A stretch of 64,000 bases of DNA from NCBI RefSeq assembly GCF_029968035.1, contig NZ_JASCIQ010000022.1, forward strand, positions 79,049 to 143,048. Direction: 5' to 3'. Shown in pieces: positions 8,613 through 16,895 of this stretch (the stretch's first letter is position 1; each line of letters starts with the position of its first letter). Under the pieces are notes generated by a model. That model did not search any database. It saw only the letters and a list, made by a program, of their open reading frames with translations, and was not told where the DNA came from. The translations under genes were made by a program, and so were the position numbers. The DNA is from Streptomyces cavernicola (GTDB lineage Bacteria; Actinomycetota; Actinomycetes; Streptomycetales; Streptomycetaceae).

Positions 8613-9303
8613 TACGAGCCGACTCCAGTACCTGGGCCACCCCGTCGGGGCAGATCGTCAGCGCACCCCCCACCGCCACGAGCACCTCCCGCTCCGCGGG
8701 CGTGTACGGGCCGTCCGCGAGGGCGATGTGGGCGGCCTGGAGGAGGATGGACTCGCGCCCCGCGAGGGCGAGGTGGGGGGCGAGCGGGTCGAGGGCCTCG
8801 TGGAGCTCTATGGCGAGGGTGACGCCCGCGTCGTCCACGGGGCTGTCGCCGGTGGTGACGCGGCCGGTGTCCGCGGCGAGGGCGGCGACGAGGGTGCTCA
8901 ACTGGTCGCCGGTGCAGTCGACGTACCCGGCGGAGCGCACCGCTCCGACAGCGATGTCGAGCGCCGTGCGCGATGCGGTGCCGCCCGCGGTGAGGACGGC
9001 GAGGGCGACGGTGTGCACGGCGTCCCTGAGCATGGCCGAGAATCGCACGGTGGTCGGATGGTCCAGGCAGTCCGTGCCGAAGTGCCGCGCGCAGGACATG
9101 CACTCCACGACGGGCCCGGCCGCGCCGCGGGCGAGCAACGGGAGGCCGAGCACGATGAAGCGCCGACGGCCGGTGCGCCGCCGGTAGTTGCGGTCGCCGC
9201 CGCAGCCGGGGCAGAAGAACTCCCCGTCGCCGACGGTGGTCCACGCGGTGCGGATCCCCCAGATACGTGGTTCACCGACACGTCGTCCCGGGCCTGGCAG
9301 CAC
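8602..9303 (-). CDS. TerB-family protein with N-terminal zinc-ribbon-like region
   Basis: A 233-residue protein resembling the TerB/tellurite-resistance family as found in actinobacteria. The N-terminal third has paired cysteines (FCPGCGGD, then CMSCARHFGTDC) that could bind zinc. The C-terminal part is helical and acidic, with a TerB-like pattern (ALADGPYTPAEREVL). The start at 9303 is the GTG preceded by GGAGGT at 5-base spacing; longer in-frame versions have no such site. No ter operon genes (terC, terD) are adjacent, so a role in tellurite resistance should not be assumed. It lies just upstream of the NACHT gene on the same strand, but the ~130-base gap contains the tandem repeat. Confidence 0.75.
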   Translation of the reverse strand: MLPGPGRRVGEPRIWGIRTAWTTVGDGEFFCPGCGGDRNYRRRTGRRRFIVLGLPLLARGAAGPVVECMSCARHFGTDCLDHPTTVRFSAMLRDAVHTVALAVLTAGGTASRTALDIAVGAVRSAGYVDCTGDQLSTLVAALAADTGRVTTGDSPVDDAGVTLAIELHEALDPLAPHLALAGRESILLQAAHIALADGPYTPAEREVLVAVGGALTICPDGVAQVLESARTAS

Positions 9304-9676
9304 GCCGCACCTCCGTAACACTCCGGCAACGTCGCCGTATTGACGTGATGTTAGCCACACCGGTGTTGTGCCGTCAGCACCTTGCACCGCACATGGCCAA
9401 GACCGGTCGGGGGCGAACACGCACGGAACGGAAAAGGCCCCGCCCATCGGACAGATGGACGGGGCCCGGACGCCTAGGCCGTCTCCTTCGGATCCTGCCG
9501 GGGGCGCGGGCCCTGGCACGCACATCTGCGGCGTTGTCGTCGGTTGCCAACGCTCCGCGTTGACGCCCTCCTCCGCCTTGCAGCTGCACGCACCAGACCC
9601 CGCTCAACTCGACCAGCAGTCACCGCCGACCAGATCCGGCCTAACCCGAAGGAAACGACCTGGGCCCGTAAATCCT
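9304..9676. other. Non-coding gap between leuA and the TerB gene
   Basis: The gap contains the leuA terminator (9436-9466). The part from 9470 to 9676 is less strongly GC-biased and shows no ORF with family similarity, no tRNA and no clear repeat. The TerB promoter presumably lies between 9304 and 9430. Nothing else is assigned. Confidence 0.5.
9436..9466 (-). terminator. Terminator downstream of leuA
   Basis: Arms 9436-9448 and 9454-9466 pair over 13 positions with one mismatch. On the minus strand the hairpin is followed by TTTTC (9431-9435), the arrangement of an intrinsic terminator. Confidence 0.8.
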
Positions 9677-11407
9677 TTAGCGGCCCGCGCGGTTGACGGC
9701 GGAGATGACCGCCTTCAGGGAGGCGCGCGTGGTGTTGGCGTCGATGCCGATGCCCCACATGACCTTGTCGTCGATGGCGCACTCGATGTACGAGGCGGCC
9801 TGCGCGGAGGCGCCCTCGCTCATCGTGTGCTCCTGGTAGTCCAGCAGGCGTACGTCGATGCCGATGCCCTGCAGGGCGCTGAAGAAGGCCGAGATCGGGC
9901 CGTTGCCGGTGCCGGTCAGGGCGGTCTCCTGGCCGTCCACGACCGCGTCGACGGTCAGGGTGTCCACACCGTCGTTGTCGGTCGTGGTCTGGCCGGAACG
10001 CAGCTGGATGCGTCCCCAACGGGCCGCGGCGTCGGTCTCGTTGGGCAGGTACTCGTCCTGGAAGACGTTCCAGATGTCCTTCGGCGTGACCTCGCCGCCC
10101 TCGGCGTCGGTCTTGGCCTGGATGACCTTGGAGAACTCGACCTGCATACGGCGCGGCAGGTCCAGCTTGTGGTCGTTCTTCAGGACGTACGCGATGCCGC
10201 CCTTGCCGGACTGCGAGTTGACGCGGATCACGGCCTCGTAGGAGCGGCCGACGTCCTTCGGGTCGATCGGCAGGTACGGGACGGCCCACTCGATGTCGTC
10301 GACGGTGACGCCCTTGGTCTTGGCGTCGGCCTCCATCGCGTCGAAGCCCTTCTTGATGGCGTCCTGGTGGGAGCCGGAGAAGGACGTGTAGACCAGGTCG
10401 CCCACGTACGGGTGGCGCGGGTGGACCTCCATCTGGTTGCAGTACTCCCACGTGCGACGGATCTCGTCGATGTCGGAGAAGTCGATCTGCGGGTCGACGC
10501 CCTGCGAGAACAGGTTCATGCCCAGGGTGACCAGGTCGACGTTGCCGGTGCGCTCGCCCTGGCCGAACAGGCAGCCCTCGACGCGGTCGGCGCCGGCCAT
10601 CACGGCCAGCTCGGCGGCGGCGACGGCGGTGCCGCGGTCGTTGTGCGGGTGGACCGACAGGACGACGTGCTCACGGCGGGACAGGTTGCGGCCCATCCAC
10701 TCGAAGCGGTCGGCGTGCGTGGACGGGGTCGAACGCTCCACCGTGGCGGGCAGGTTGAGGATGATCTCGCGGCCCGGACCCGGCTGGTAGACGTCCATGA
10801 CGGCCTCGCAGACCTCCAGGGCGAAGTCCAGCTCGGTGTCCGTGAAGATCTCGGGGCTGTACTGGTAGCCGAAGGTGGTCTCCGGGCCCAGCAGCTTCTC
10901 CGCGTACTCCATCACCAGGCGGGTGCCGTCGACGGCGATCTGCTTGATCTGCTCCTTGGAGCCGCGGAAGACGACGCGGCGGAAGACCGGCGCGGTGGCG
11001 TTGTACAGGTGGACCGTGGCGCGCTTGGCGCCCTTCAGGGACTCCACCGTGCGCTCGATCAGGTCCTCGCGGGCCTGGGTCAGGACGGAGATCGTCACGT
11101 CGTCCGGGATGGCGCCTGGCTCTTCGATGATCGAACGTACGAAGTCGAAGTCGGTCTGGCCGGAGGCGGGGAAGCCGACCTCGATCTCCTTGTAGCCCAT
11201 CTTGACCAGCTGGTCGAACATCCGGCGCTTGCGCTCGGGCGACATCGGGTCGATCAGGGCCTGGTTGCCGTCGCGCAGGTCCGTGGAGAGCCAGCGGGGG
11301 GCCTCGGTGATCCGCTTGTTCGGCCAGGTGCGGTCCGCGATGTCCACCGCGTCGTAGCCGCTGTACTTGTGGATCGGCATGGCGGAGGGCTGCTGGAAGT
11401 TCGGCAT
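9677..11407 (-). CDS. leuA: 2-isopropylmalate synthase
   Basis: First committed enzyme of leucine biosynthesis; it condenses 2-oxoisovalerate with acetyl-CoA. The 576-residue length matches the actinobacterial LeuA2 type. The TIM-barrel start DLRDGNQAL carries the metal-binding Asp, HPHNDRGTAVA carries metal-binding His residues, and a C-terminal LeuA dimer domain (leucine feedback site) ends with GIDANTTRASLKAVISAVN. The ATG at 11407 has GAGGAG about nine bases upstream; a longer in-frame reading enters the attenuator. The gene is transcribed alone, behind a leucine-rich leader peptide and alternative stems (11441-11543), so regulation by charged tRNA-Leu level is likely. Confidence 0.97.
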   Translation of the reverse strand: MPNFQQPSAMPIHKYSGYDAVDIADRTWPNKRITEAPRWLSTDLRDGNQALIDPMSPERKRRMFDQLVKMGYKEIEVGFPASGQTDFDFVRSIIEEPGAIPDDVTISVLTQAREDLIERTVESLKGAKRATVHLYNATAPVFRRVVFRGSKEQIKQIAVDGTRLVMEYAEKLLGPETTFGYQYSPEIFTDTELDFALEVCEAVMDVYQPGPGREIILNLPATVERSTPSTHADRFEWMGRNLSRREHVVLSVHPHNDRGTAVAAAELAVMAGADRVEGCLFGQGERTGNVDLVTLGMNLFSQGVDPQIDFSDIDEIRRTWEYCNQMEVHPRHPYVGDLVYTSFSGSHQDAIKKGFDAMEADAKTKGVTVDDIEWAVPYLPIDPKDVGRSYEAVIRVNSQSGKGGIAYVLKNDHKLDLPRRMQVEFSKVIQAKTDAEGGEVTPKDIWNVFQDEYLPNETDAAARWGRIQLRSGQTTTDNDGVDTLTVDAVVDGQETALTGTGNGPISAFFSALQGIGIDVRLLDYQEHTMSEGASAQAASYIECAIDDKVMWGIGIDANTTRASLKAVISAVNRAGR

Positions 11408-11440
11408 TGCGTAGGGCTCCTCGTGGGGTCCGCGGGGGAC

Positions 11441-11514
11441 GGCCGACGGTCGTTCGTGCACCACCAGACTCCGCGGGGAGGGGGTCGGCCTACGACTACA
11501 GGCCCTCGCCGCGG
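11441..11514 (-). promoter_or_regulatory. leuA attenuator stems
   Basis: Two competing pairings follow the leader peptide. Segment 11503-11514, the end of the leader ORF, pairs with 11471-11482 over 12 positions with one mismatch. GGCCGAC (11484-11490) pairs exactly with GTCGGCC (11441-11447). They cannot form together without a pseudoknot, so ribosome position on the leader could switch between them. No U-run terminator is obvious, so control could act on translation or on a factor-dependent stop. Confidence 0.6.
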
Positions 11515-11543
11515 CAGCTAAGGAGAAGCAGCCCGAAACGCAT
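11496..11543 (-). CDS. leuA leader peptide, MRFGLLLLSCRGEGL
   Basis: A 15-codon ORF 88 bases upstream of leuA with four consecutive leucine codons (CTG CTT CTC CTT) and a fifth at the end. CTT is rare in such GC-rich genomes, which suits a ribosome-stalling sensor of leucyl-tRNA. Leader peptides of this kind before leuA are known in actinobacteria. It shares the core CTT-CTC-CTT-AGC with the leuS leader at 57842-57880. A TACTCT box lies ten bases before the ATG, so the transcript may start very close to the start codon. Confidence 0.88.
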   Translation of the reverse strand: MRFGLLLLSCRGEGL

Positions 11544-11703
11544 GATGTGAGGGAGAGTAGCCGAGCCCGGCCGGTGTGCGTCGACCCGTATCAGTATGCG
11601 GGACCGAGGTGAGGTAACGGCTCGAACGTGACGATTACCTCGAATTCGCCAATCCTGCTAGCGGGTGGTGACAGGACGATCACTCAATGCCACGGTGGGA
11701 GGC

Positions 11704-12771
11704 ATGGACATCACGCGTTCGGGCCACGAGCCCGTCTTCTGCACCATCGTCCCGCCGCACCTCCTCGACCGGCTCTCGCAGGCCGAGAACCAGGCCGTCG
11801 CCGGAGCGGCCCGCCGCACCCTCGTCCAGGACGAGGCGAACCGCGCCAGGCGTCTGACCACGGCCGCCGGCACCACCCGCCCCACCATCGCCGGGACCGC
11901 CGAAGAGAAGCCGAACCGCACGATCCACGACGCCGAGAACGGCACGGAACTGCCCGGCACGAAGGTCCGCTCGGAGGGCGAGGAGCCGGGCCAGGACGCC
12001 ACCGTCAACCGCGCCTACGCAGGGCTCGGCGCGACGTTCGAGCTGTTCTTGAAGAGCTTCAAGCGCAACTCCATCGACGGCAACGGCCTCCCGCTGATCG
12101 CGACCGTCCACTACGACCAGAACTACGGAAACGCCTTCTGGGACGGCAACCAGATGGTGTTCGGGGACGGCGACGGCGAGGTCTTCCTCGACTTCACGAT
12201 CCCGGTCGACGTCATGGCCCACGAGCTCACCCACGGCGTCACGCAGTACACCGCGAACCTCACGTACTCCGGCCAGTCCGGCGCGCTCAACGAGTCCGTC
12301 TCCGACGTCTTCGGCTCGCTGGTCAAGCAGTACACGCTCGGCCAGACCGCCGACCAGGCCGACTGGCTGATCGGCGCGGGCCTGCTGCACGAGAACGTCC
12401 AGGGCGTGGCCCTGCGCTCCATGAAGGAACCCGGCACGGCGTACGACGACGACGTCCTCGGCAAGGACCCGCAGCCCGGCCACATGGACGACTACGTCGA
12501 CACCGAGCAGGACAACGGCGGCGTGCACATCAACTCCGGCATCCCCAACCGCGCCTTCTACCTGCTCGCCACCCGCCTCGGCGGCAACGCCTGGGAGCGC
12601 GCCGGGCAGATCTGGTACGACGTGCTGACCGGCGGCGACCTCGCCACCGACTGCACCTTCGCCGACTTCGCCAAGGCCACGGTCGACAAGACCGCGGAGC
12701 TCTACGGCGAGGGCGACGAGCACGAGGCGGTCCTCAAGGCCTGGTCCCAGGTCGGCGTGCCGACCGCCTGA
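11704..12771 (+). CDS. Protealysin-type M4 (thermolysin family) metallopeptidase
   Basis: Zinc endopeptidase. The HELTH zinc-binding motif (in VMAHELTHGVTQY) and the third ligand Glu in NESVSD are intact, with the substrate-binding His further on (DNGGVHINSGIPN). There is no signal peptide. Instead the N-terminus has a short propeptide with the PPHLLDRL element typical of protealysin-like precursors, which keep the enzyme latent by occupying its active site. The start is uncertain: the ATG at 11704 has GGGAGG only one base away, and GTG codons at 11665 and 11692 are in frame. The next gene encodes a probable emfourin-type inhibitor, a pairing described for protealysin-like proteases. Confidence 0.92.
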   Translation: MDITRSGHEPVFCTIVPPHLLDRLSQAENQAVAGAARRTLVQDEANRARRLTTAAGTTRPTIAGTAEEKPNRTIHDAENGTELPGTKVRSEGEEPGQDATVNRAYAGLGATFELFLKSFKRNSIDGNGLPLIATVHYDQNYGNAFWDGNQMVFGDGDGEVFLDFTIPVDVMAHELTHGVTQYTANLTYSGQSGALNESVSDVFGSLVKQYTLGQTADQADWLIGAGLLHENVQGVALRSMKEPGTAYDDDVLGKDPQPGHMDDYVDTEQDNGGVHINSGIPNRAFYLLATRLGGNAWERAGQIWYDVLTGGDLATDCTFADFAKATVDKTAELYGEGDEHEAVLKAWSQVGVPTA

Positions 12772-12812
12772 CTCCGGTTTCCGGACCGGCTCCGAGGGAG
12801 TAGACAGGGACC

Positions 12813-13079
12813 ATGCGTATTCACGTCAAGCGCACCGGCGGCTTCGGCGGCATCGAGCGGAACGCCACGATCGACACGTCCGACCTGCCCGACGCCGAGG
12901 ACTGGCGGGCCCTGGCCGAGCACGCCGTGGCCGAGGGCAGGGACACCCCTCCGGTGGGGGTGCCGGACGGGTTCTGCTACCAGATCACCGTCGACGGCCA
13001 CACCGTCCACTGCTCCGACCCGCGGCTCACGGACGACCAGCGCAAGCTGATCTCCCGGGTGCTCAAGGAAGGCTCCTAG
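12813..13079 (+). CDS. Emfourin-like inhibitor of the adjacent M4 protease
   Basis: A small 88-residue protein starting MRIHVKRTGGFGG and containing the conserved-looking DGFCYQITVDG strand followed by DPRLTDDQRKLI. This size, composition and position 41 bases after a protealysin-type M4 gene match the emfourin family, slow tight-binding inhibitors encoded beside their target protease. The likely role is to protect the cytoplasm from the non-secreted protease. No signal peptide is present. The assignment rests on context and remembered family features, not on a search. Confidence 0.8.
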   Translation: MRIHVKRTGGFGGIERNATIDTSDLPDAEDWRALAEHAVAEGRDTPPVGVPDGFCYQITVDGHTVHCSDPRLTDDQRKLISRVLKEGS

Positions 13080-13182
13080 TCGCCGCTGCCGGACCCGTAC
13101 GGGGGAGGCGGGTGGAGAGATCCAACAACCCACCCGCCTCTACCCGTTGACACCGTACTCGCGGGTACGCATGATCCCGCGC

Positions 13183-14589
13183 ATGGCAGTCAGCGCGAGC
13201 ACCGGCACGCACACCGGCCCGAGCAGCAACGGCCCCGGCACCGCACTCCCCCGCTTCCCCGAGGACTTCCTCTGGGGCGTCTCGACCTCCGCCCACCAGA
13301 TCGAAGGCGCCGTAGACCTGCGCGGCCGCTCCGTGTGGGACTCCTTCTCGGCCACGCCGGGACGCGTGAAGGACGGCTCGACCGCCGACGTGGCCTGCGA
13401 CCACTACCACCGCTACCGCGAGGACGTCGCCCTGATCCGCGACCTCGGCGTCGGCGCGTACCGCTTCTCCGTCTCCTGGCCCCGGGTGCAGCCCACCGGC
13501 GCGGGCCAGGTCAGCGAGCGCGGCCTGGACTTCTACGACCGGCTCGTCGACGAGCTGTGCGCCGCGGGCGTGCGCCCCGTGCCGACCCTGTTCCACTGGG
13601 ACACCCCGCTCGTCCTGGAGGAGGCGGGCGGCTGGCGGCGGCGCGACATGGCCGAGCGGTTCGCACAGTACGCGGCCGTCGTGGCGGAGCGGATCGGGGA
13701 CCGGGTGCCGACCTGGATCACCCTCAACGAACCCGCCGAGCACACCCTGCTCGGACACGCGCTCGGCGAGCACGCCCCCGGACACCGGATGCTCTTCGAC
13801 GCGCTGCCCGTCGCCCACCACCAGCTGCTCGCCCACGGCCTCGCCGTGCAGGCGCTGCGCGCGGCCGGCGCCGCCGACATCGGCATCGCCAACTCGCACG
13901 GCCCCACCTGGGCCGCCTCCGACGAGCCCGCCGACCGCGAGGCCGCCGACTTCTACGACCTGCTCCTCAACCGGCTCTTCGCCGACCCGCTGCTGCTCGG
14001 CCGCTACCCCGACGGCATCGCCGAGCTCCTCGACTCCCCCGGCCTGGACGCGGACCTGAAGGTGATCTCCGCGCCCCTCGACCGGTACGGCGTGAACTAC
14101 TACCAGCCGACCATGGTGGGCGCGCCCGGCACCGGCCCCGGGGAGTTCTCCGGCGTGCCCTTCCCGCCCGAACTCCCCTTCGCGCCGAGGGAGATCGAGG
14201 GCTTCCCGCGCACCGACTTCGGCTGGCCGGTGGTCCCGGATGCCTTCGCCGAACTCCTCCTGGACTTCCGCGCCCGCTACGGCGACCGGCTCCCGCCCCT
14301 GCTGATCACCGAGAACGGCTGCTCGTACGAGGGACTGGACGACCAGGAGCGCATCGCCTTCCTGGACGGCCATCTGCGCGCCCTGCACCGGGCGTTGGCG
14401 GCGGGCGTCGACGTACGCGGCTACTTCGTCTGGTCGCTGCTCGACAACTTCGAGTGGGCCGAGGGCTACCGCCGGCGCTTCGGCCTGGTGCACGTGGACT
14501 ACGACACGCTTGAGCGCACCCCGAAGGCGTCGTACGCATGGCTGCGCCAGGCACTGCGGGACCAGAAATTCAGCCCGTCCGGCGATTGA
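13183..14589 (+). CDS. GH1 family beta-glucosidase
   Basis: Retaining glycosidase of family GH1 acting on beta-glucosides or related disaccharides, probably cytoplasmic. The GH1 signature WGVSTSAHQIEGA lies at the N-terminus, the acid/base Glu in TWITLNEPAEH, the nucleophile Glu in LLITENGCSYEG, and the aglycone-region motif WSLLDNFEWAEGY near the C-terminus. The length (~468 residues) is normal. ATG codons at 13171 and 13183 are both possible and neither has a strong ribosome-binding site. The last codons (FSPSGD) and the TGA stop lie within a copy of the dispersed CAGCCCGTCCGGCGATTGAG repeat, so the C-terminus may have been remodelled by the repeat. Confidence 0.93.
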   Translation: MAVSASTGTHTGPSSNGPGTALPRFPEDFLWGVSTSAHQIEGAVDLRGRSVWDSFSATPGRVKDGSTADVACDHYHRYREDVALIRDLGVGAYRFSVSWPRVQPTGAGQVSERGLDFYDRLVDELCAAGVRPVPTLFHWDTPLVLEEAGGWRRRDMAERFAQYAAVVAERIGDRVPTWITLNEPAEHTLLGHALGEHAPGHRMLFDALPVAHHQLLAHGLAVQALRAAGAADIGIANSHGPTWAASDEPADREAADFYDLLLNRLFADPLLLGRYPDGIAELLDSPGLDADLKVISAPLDRYGVNYYQPTMVGAPGTGPGEFSGVPFPPELPFAPREIEGFPRTDFGWPVVPDAFAELLLDFRARYGDRLPPLLITENGCSYEGLDDQERIAFLDGHLRALHRALAAGVDVRGYFVWSLLDNFEWAEGYRRRFGLVHVDYDTLERTPKASYAWLRQALRDQKFSPSGD

Positions 14590-14625
14590 GACTGCGGGCC
14601 CAACTCAGCCCGTCCGGCGATTGAG
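14571..14625. repeat. Dispersed repeat: two CAGCCCGTCCGGCGATTGAG copies, 35 bp apart
   Basis: Exact 20-base copies at 14571-14590 and 14606-14625, between the convergent GH1 and era genes. The first overlaps the GH1 stop codon. The same unit with the same ~35-bp period recurs in the degenerate array after rpsT (44626-44840). Confidence 0.9.
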
Positions 14626-14681
14626 GACGAGCCCGGAGGGCGATCGAGCGAGCCCCGTTGCCGGGCAAGGAGCGGTCGACC

Positions 14682-15644
14682 TCAGAACCCGAGCTTCCTG
14701 AGCTGCTTGGGGTCGCGCTGCCAGTCCTTGGCGACCTTGACGTGCAGGTCGAGGAAGACCGGCGTGCCGAGCAGCGCCTCGATGTGCTTGCGGGACTTCA
14801 TGCCGACCTCCTTCAGCCGCTTGCCCTTGGGGCCGATGATGATCCCCTTCTGGCTGGGCCGCTCGATGTAGACGAACGCGTGGATGTCGAGCAGCGGCTT
14901 GTCCGCCGGGCGGTCCTCGCGGGGCAGCATCTCCTCGACGACCACGGCGATGGAGTGCGGCAGCTCGTCCCGTACTCCTTCGAGCGCGGCCTCACGGATC
15001 AGCTCGGCGACCATGACCTGCTCCGGCTCGTCCGTGAGGTCGCCCTCCGGGTAGAGCGGCGGGCTCTTCGGGAGCAGCGGCGTGATCAGCTCGGCGAGCA
15101 GGTCGACCTGCTTCTCACCCACCGCGGAGACCGGCACGATCTCGGCCCACTCGATGCCGAGCTCCTTGCCGAGCTGGTCGATCGCGATGAGCTGCTCGGC
15201 GAGCTGCTTGGAGTCGACCAGGTCGGTCTTGGTCACGATGGCGATCTTCGGCGTCTTCTTGATCGACGCGAGTTCCTTGGCGATGAAACGGTCGCCGGGG
15301 CCCAGCTTCTCGTTGGCCGGCAGGCAGAAGCCGATCACGTCGACCTCGGCCCAGGTGGTCCGCACCACGTCGTTGAGCCGCTCGCCGAGCAGGGTGCGCG
15401 GCTTGTGCAGGCCGGGGGTGTCGACCAGGATCAGCTGGGCGTCGGGGCGGTGCACGATGCCGCGGACCGTGTGCCGAGTGGTCTGCGGACGGTTGGAGGT
15501 GATGGCGACCTTCGTACCGACGAGGGCGTTGGTCAGGGTCGACTTGCCCGCGTTCGGCCGTCCGACGAAGCAGGCGAAGCCTGCGCGGTGGTCGGTGGCC
15601 TGGGGCTCGGACTCGGCCGGGGAAGGTGCACTCATGGCGACCAT
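14682..15644 (-). CDS. era: GTPase Era
   Basis: Essential Ras-like GTPase that binds 16S rRNA near its 3' end during 30S assembly. The G1 motif GRPNAGKST, the G2-region RPQTTRH, G3 DTPG (DTPGLHKPR) and G4 TKTD are intact. The C-terminal KH domain contains GKRLKEVGMKSR-type residues and ends WQRDPKQLRKLGF. Two in-frame ATGs (15644 and 15635) are possible; the first gives 320 residues. It is convergent with the GH1 gene. In Streptomyces it commonly follows the ybeY-CBS operon, as it does here with three small genes between. Confidence 0.96.
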   Translation of the reverse strand: MVAMSAPSPAESEPQATDHRAGFACFVGRPNAGKSTLTNALVGTKVAITSNRPQTTRHTVRGIVHRPDAQLILVDTPGLHKPRTLLGERLNDVVRTTWAEVDVIGFCLPANEKLGPGDRFIAKELASIKKTPKIAIVTKTDLVDSKQLAEQLIAIDQLGKELGIEWAEIVPVSAVGEKQVDLLAELITPLLPKSPPLYPEGDLTDEPEQVMVAELIREAALEGVRDELPHSIAVVVEEMLPREDRPADKPLLDIHAFVYIERPSQKGIIIGPKGKRLKEVGMKSRKHIEALLGTPVFLDLHVKVAKDWQRDPKQLRKLGF

Positions 15645-15730
15645 TGTCCCCGATGCGGGAACGGACGCCGACCGGGCCTCACGACCCGGCCGGCGGGGGA
15701 AGTCCGCCCGCTACCTTCAGCTGTCTCCGG

Positions 15731-16219
15731 TCAGTCGAAGACGAACGGTCCGGGTGCGAGTCCCTCGGTGGAGTTGCAGGTCACGGTGATGCCCGAGACC
15801 ACGAGCTTGAGCGAGCCCGGGTGGTCGAGGGAGTCGCCGGAGGCGACGGTGCCGGTGAGGGGCCCGGAGTCGACCCCGCCGCCGGCCTCCATGGCCGGGT
15901 TGCTCTTGCCGCTGAACGTCGTCGTGCCGCCGCCCGCCTTGGTGAGGGTGAGCGTCGACTGGACGGAGTTGGCCTCGACGGCGATCGGCGTGGTGATCTC
16001 CGACGAGGTGACGGTGATGGTGGCGCTGGTCCCGCTCTGGGTGGCGGTCAGGGTGACCGAACCGCCGCCGTAGATGCCGCAGTCGGCCTTGGAGGTGGCG
16101 GTGCCGGGGGCGACGGCGGCGGCGCCGGGCGCCAGGACGAACCCGGCGAGGGCCAGGGAGCCCGTGGCGAGTGCGACGCCGAGGGCTCTGCTCGTGCTGC
16201 GGTTGCTGCTGCGCTTCAT
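15731..16219 (-). CDS. Small secreted protein of unknown function
   Basis: A 162-residue exported protein. The N-terminus (MKRSSNRSTSRALGVALATG) is basic then hydrophobic, with a signal-peptidase-like region near residues 33-38. The mature part is rich in Gly, Ser and Thr and in alternating beta-strand patterns (TATQSGTSATITVTSSEIT), with two Cys (about 47 and 149) that could form a disulfide. No catalytic motif was recognised. The start ATG has GAAGGTG upstream. It probably forms a beta-sandwich surface or extracellular protein; the gene is monocistronic. Confidence 0.8.
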   Translation of the reverse strand: MKRSSNRSTSRALGVALATGSLALAGFVLAPGAAAVAPGTATSKADCGIYGGGSVTLTATQSGTSATITVTSSEITTPIAVEANSVQSTLTLTKAGGGTTTFSGKSNPAMEAGGGVDSGPLTGTVASGDSLDHPGSLKLVVSGITVTCNSTEGLAPGPFVFD

Positions 16220-16402
16220 CGTTCACCTTCCCGTTCGTGGGGAGCTCGTGGGGGTGAGCTGGTCAGGTGCTGTGCGCGCGCTTACTGACGGACCGTCGAA
16301 GAGCTGGGTCCATTGAGGCGCGAGAGACCGGTGAAGGCAAGGCCAAGTCCATTGATTCTTAAGCGACTTGGGAAAACTGTTCAGCTTTGGCGAGAACGCG
16401 GC

Positions 16403-16431
16403 GGAGGGCGGCCGGAAACCGGCCGCCCTCC
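16403..16431. terminator. Perfect 13-bp stem terminator with AAA loop
   Basis: Arms 16403-16415 and 16419-16431 are exact complements around AAA. The hairpin lies just 3' of the deaminase-like gene on the minus strand, within the spacer upstream of the secreted-protein gene. Confidence 0.8.
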
Positions 16432-16465
16432 GTGTGCGTACGTTTTCAGCCTGCTGCAGCCTGCT

Positions 16466-16816
16466 TCAGCCCGCGCTGACCGTGGCGACGACCTCGCCGT
16501 CGAGCCCGGCCAGGAGCACCGGCGTCTCGGCGCCGCCCAGGTCCCGCACAGCGGCGCGGTCCTCGTCGGAGACGGCCCCGGCCTCGCTGACGACGGCCGC
16601 CGCTTCGAGCGACTTGGCGCCGCTGGCCACGGCCATGGCGACGGCGGTGCGCAGCGCGCTCAGCTGCAGCGAGTCGAGGGCGACGCTGCCGGCGACGTAC
16701 GTACGGCCCGTCTCGTCCCGTACGGCCGCGCCCTCCGGCACTCCGTTGCGGGCACGGGCGGAGCGGGCGAGGGTGACGATCTTGCGGTCCTCGGGACCGA
16801 GGGCATTTTCGCTCAT
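16466..16816 (-). CDS. Cytidine-deaminase-fold protein lacking catalytic residues
   Basis: A 116-residue protein with the layout of a short cytidine deaminase (GAAVRDETGRTYVAGSVALDS matches the usual GAA-R-DG-----G-NVE-S pattern). The zinc-binding residues are gone: the catalytic Glu context is VALDS, the CAE position reads ALR, and no PCG-C motif follows. It has no cysteine or histidine capable of binding zinc, so it is probably not an active deaminase. Conservation of the fold in a core-genome setting suggests a structural or regulatory role. It lies between the MmcQ gene and a strong terminator. Confidence 0.75.
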   Translation of the reverse strand: MSENALGPEDRKIVTLARSARARNGVPEGAAVRDETGRTYVAGSVALDSLQLSALRTAVAMAVASGAKSLEAAAVVSEAGAVSDEDRAAVRDLGGAETPVLLAGLDGEVVATVSAG

Positions 16817-16837
16817 GCAGTGAGCATACGAGCCCCG

Positions 16838-16885
16838 AAAGGGGCGCGGGGAACTGCGCGACCAGCCACGACGGTGCCGCAGCCG
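16838..16885. repeat. Dispersed mosaic intergenic repeat, copy 3 (short)
   Basis: Only the GGGGCGCGGGGAACTGCGCG plus ACCAGCCACGACGG block is present, in the 79-base gap between the MmcQ-like and deaminase-like genes. Confidence 0.8.
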
Positions 16886-16895
16886 GAAATGAGAC

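Noticed and set aside
9304..9676. A small ORF on the minus strand in the leuA-TerB gap
   Set aside because: It crosses the leuA terminator, lacks a ribosome-binding site and shows no protein-like composition.
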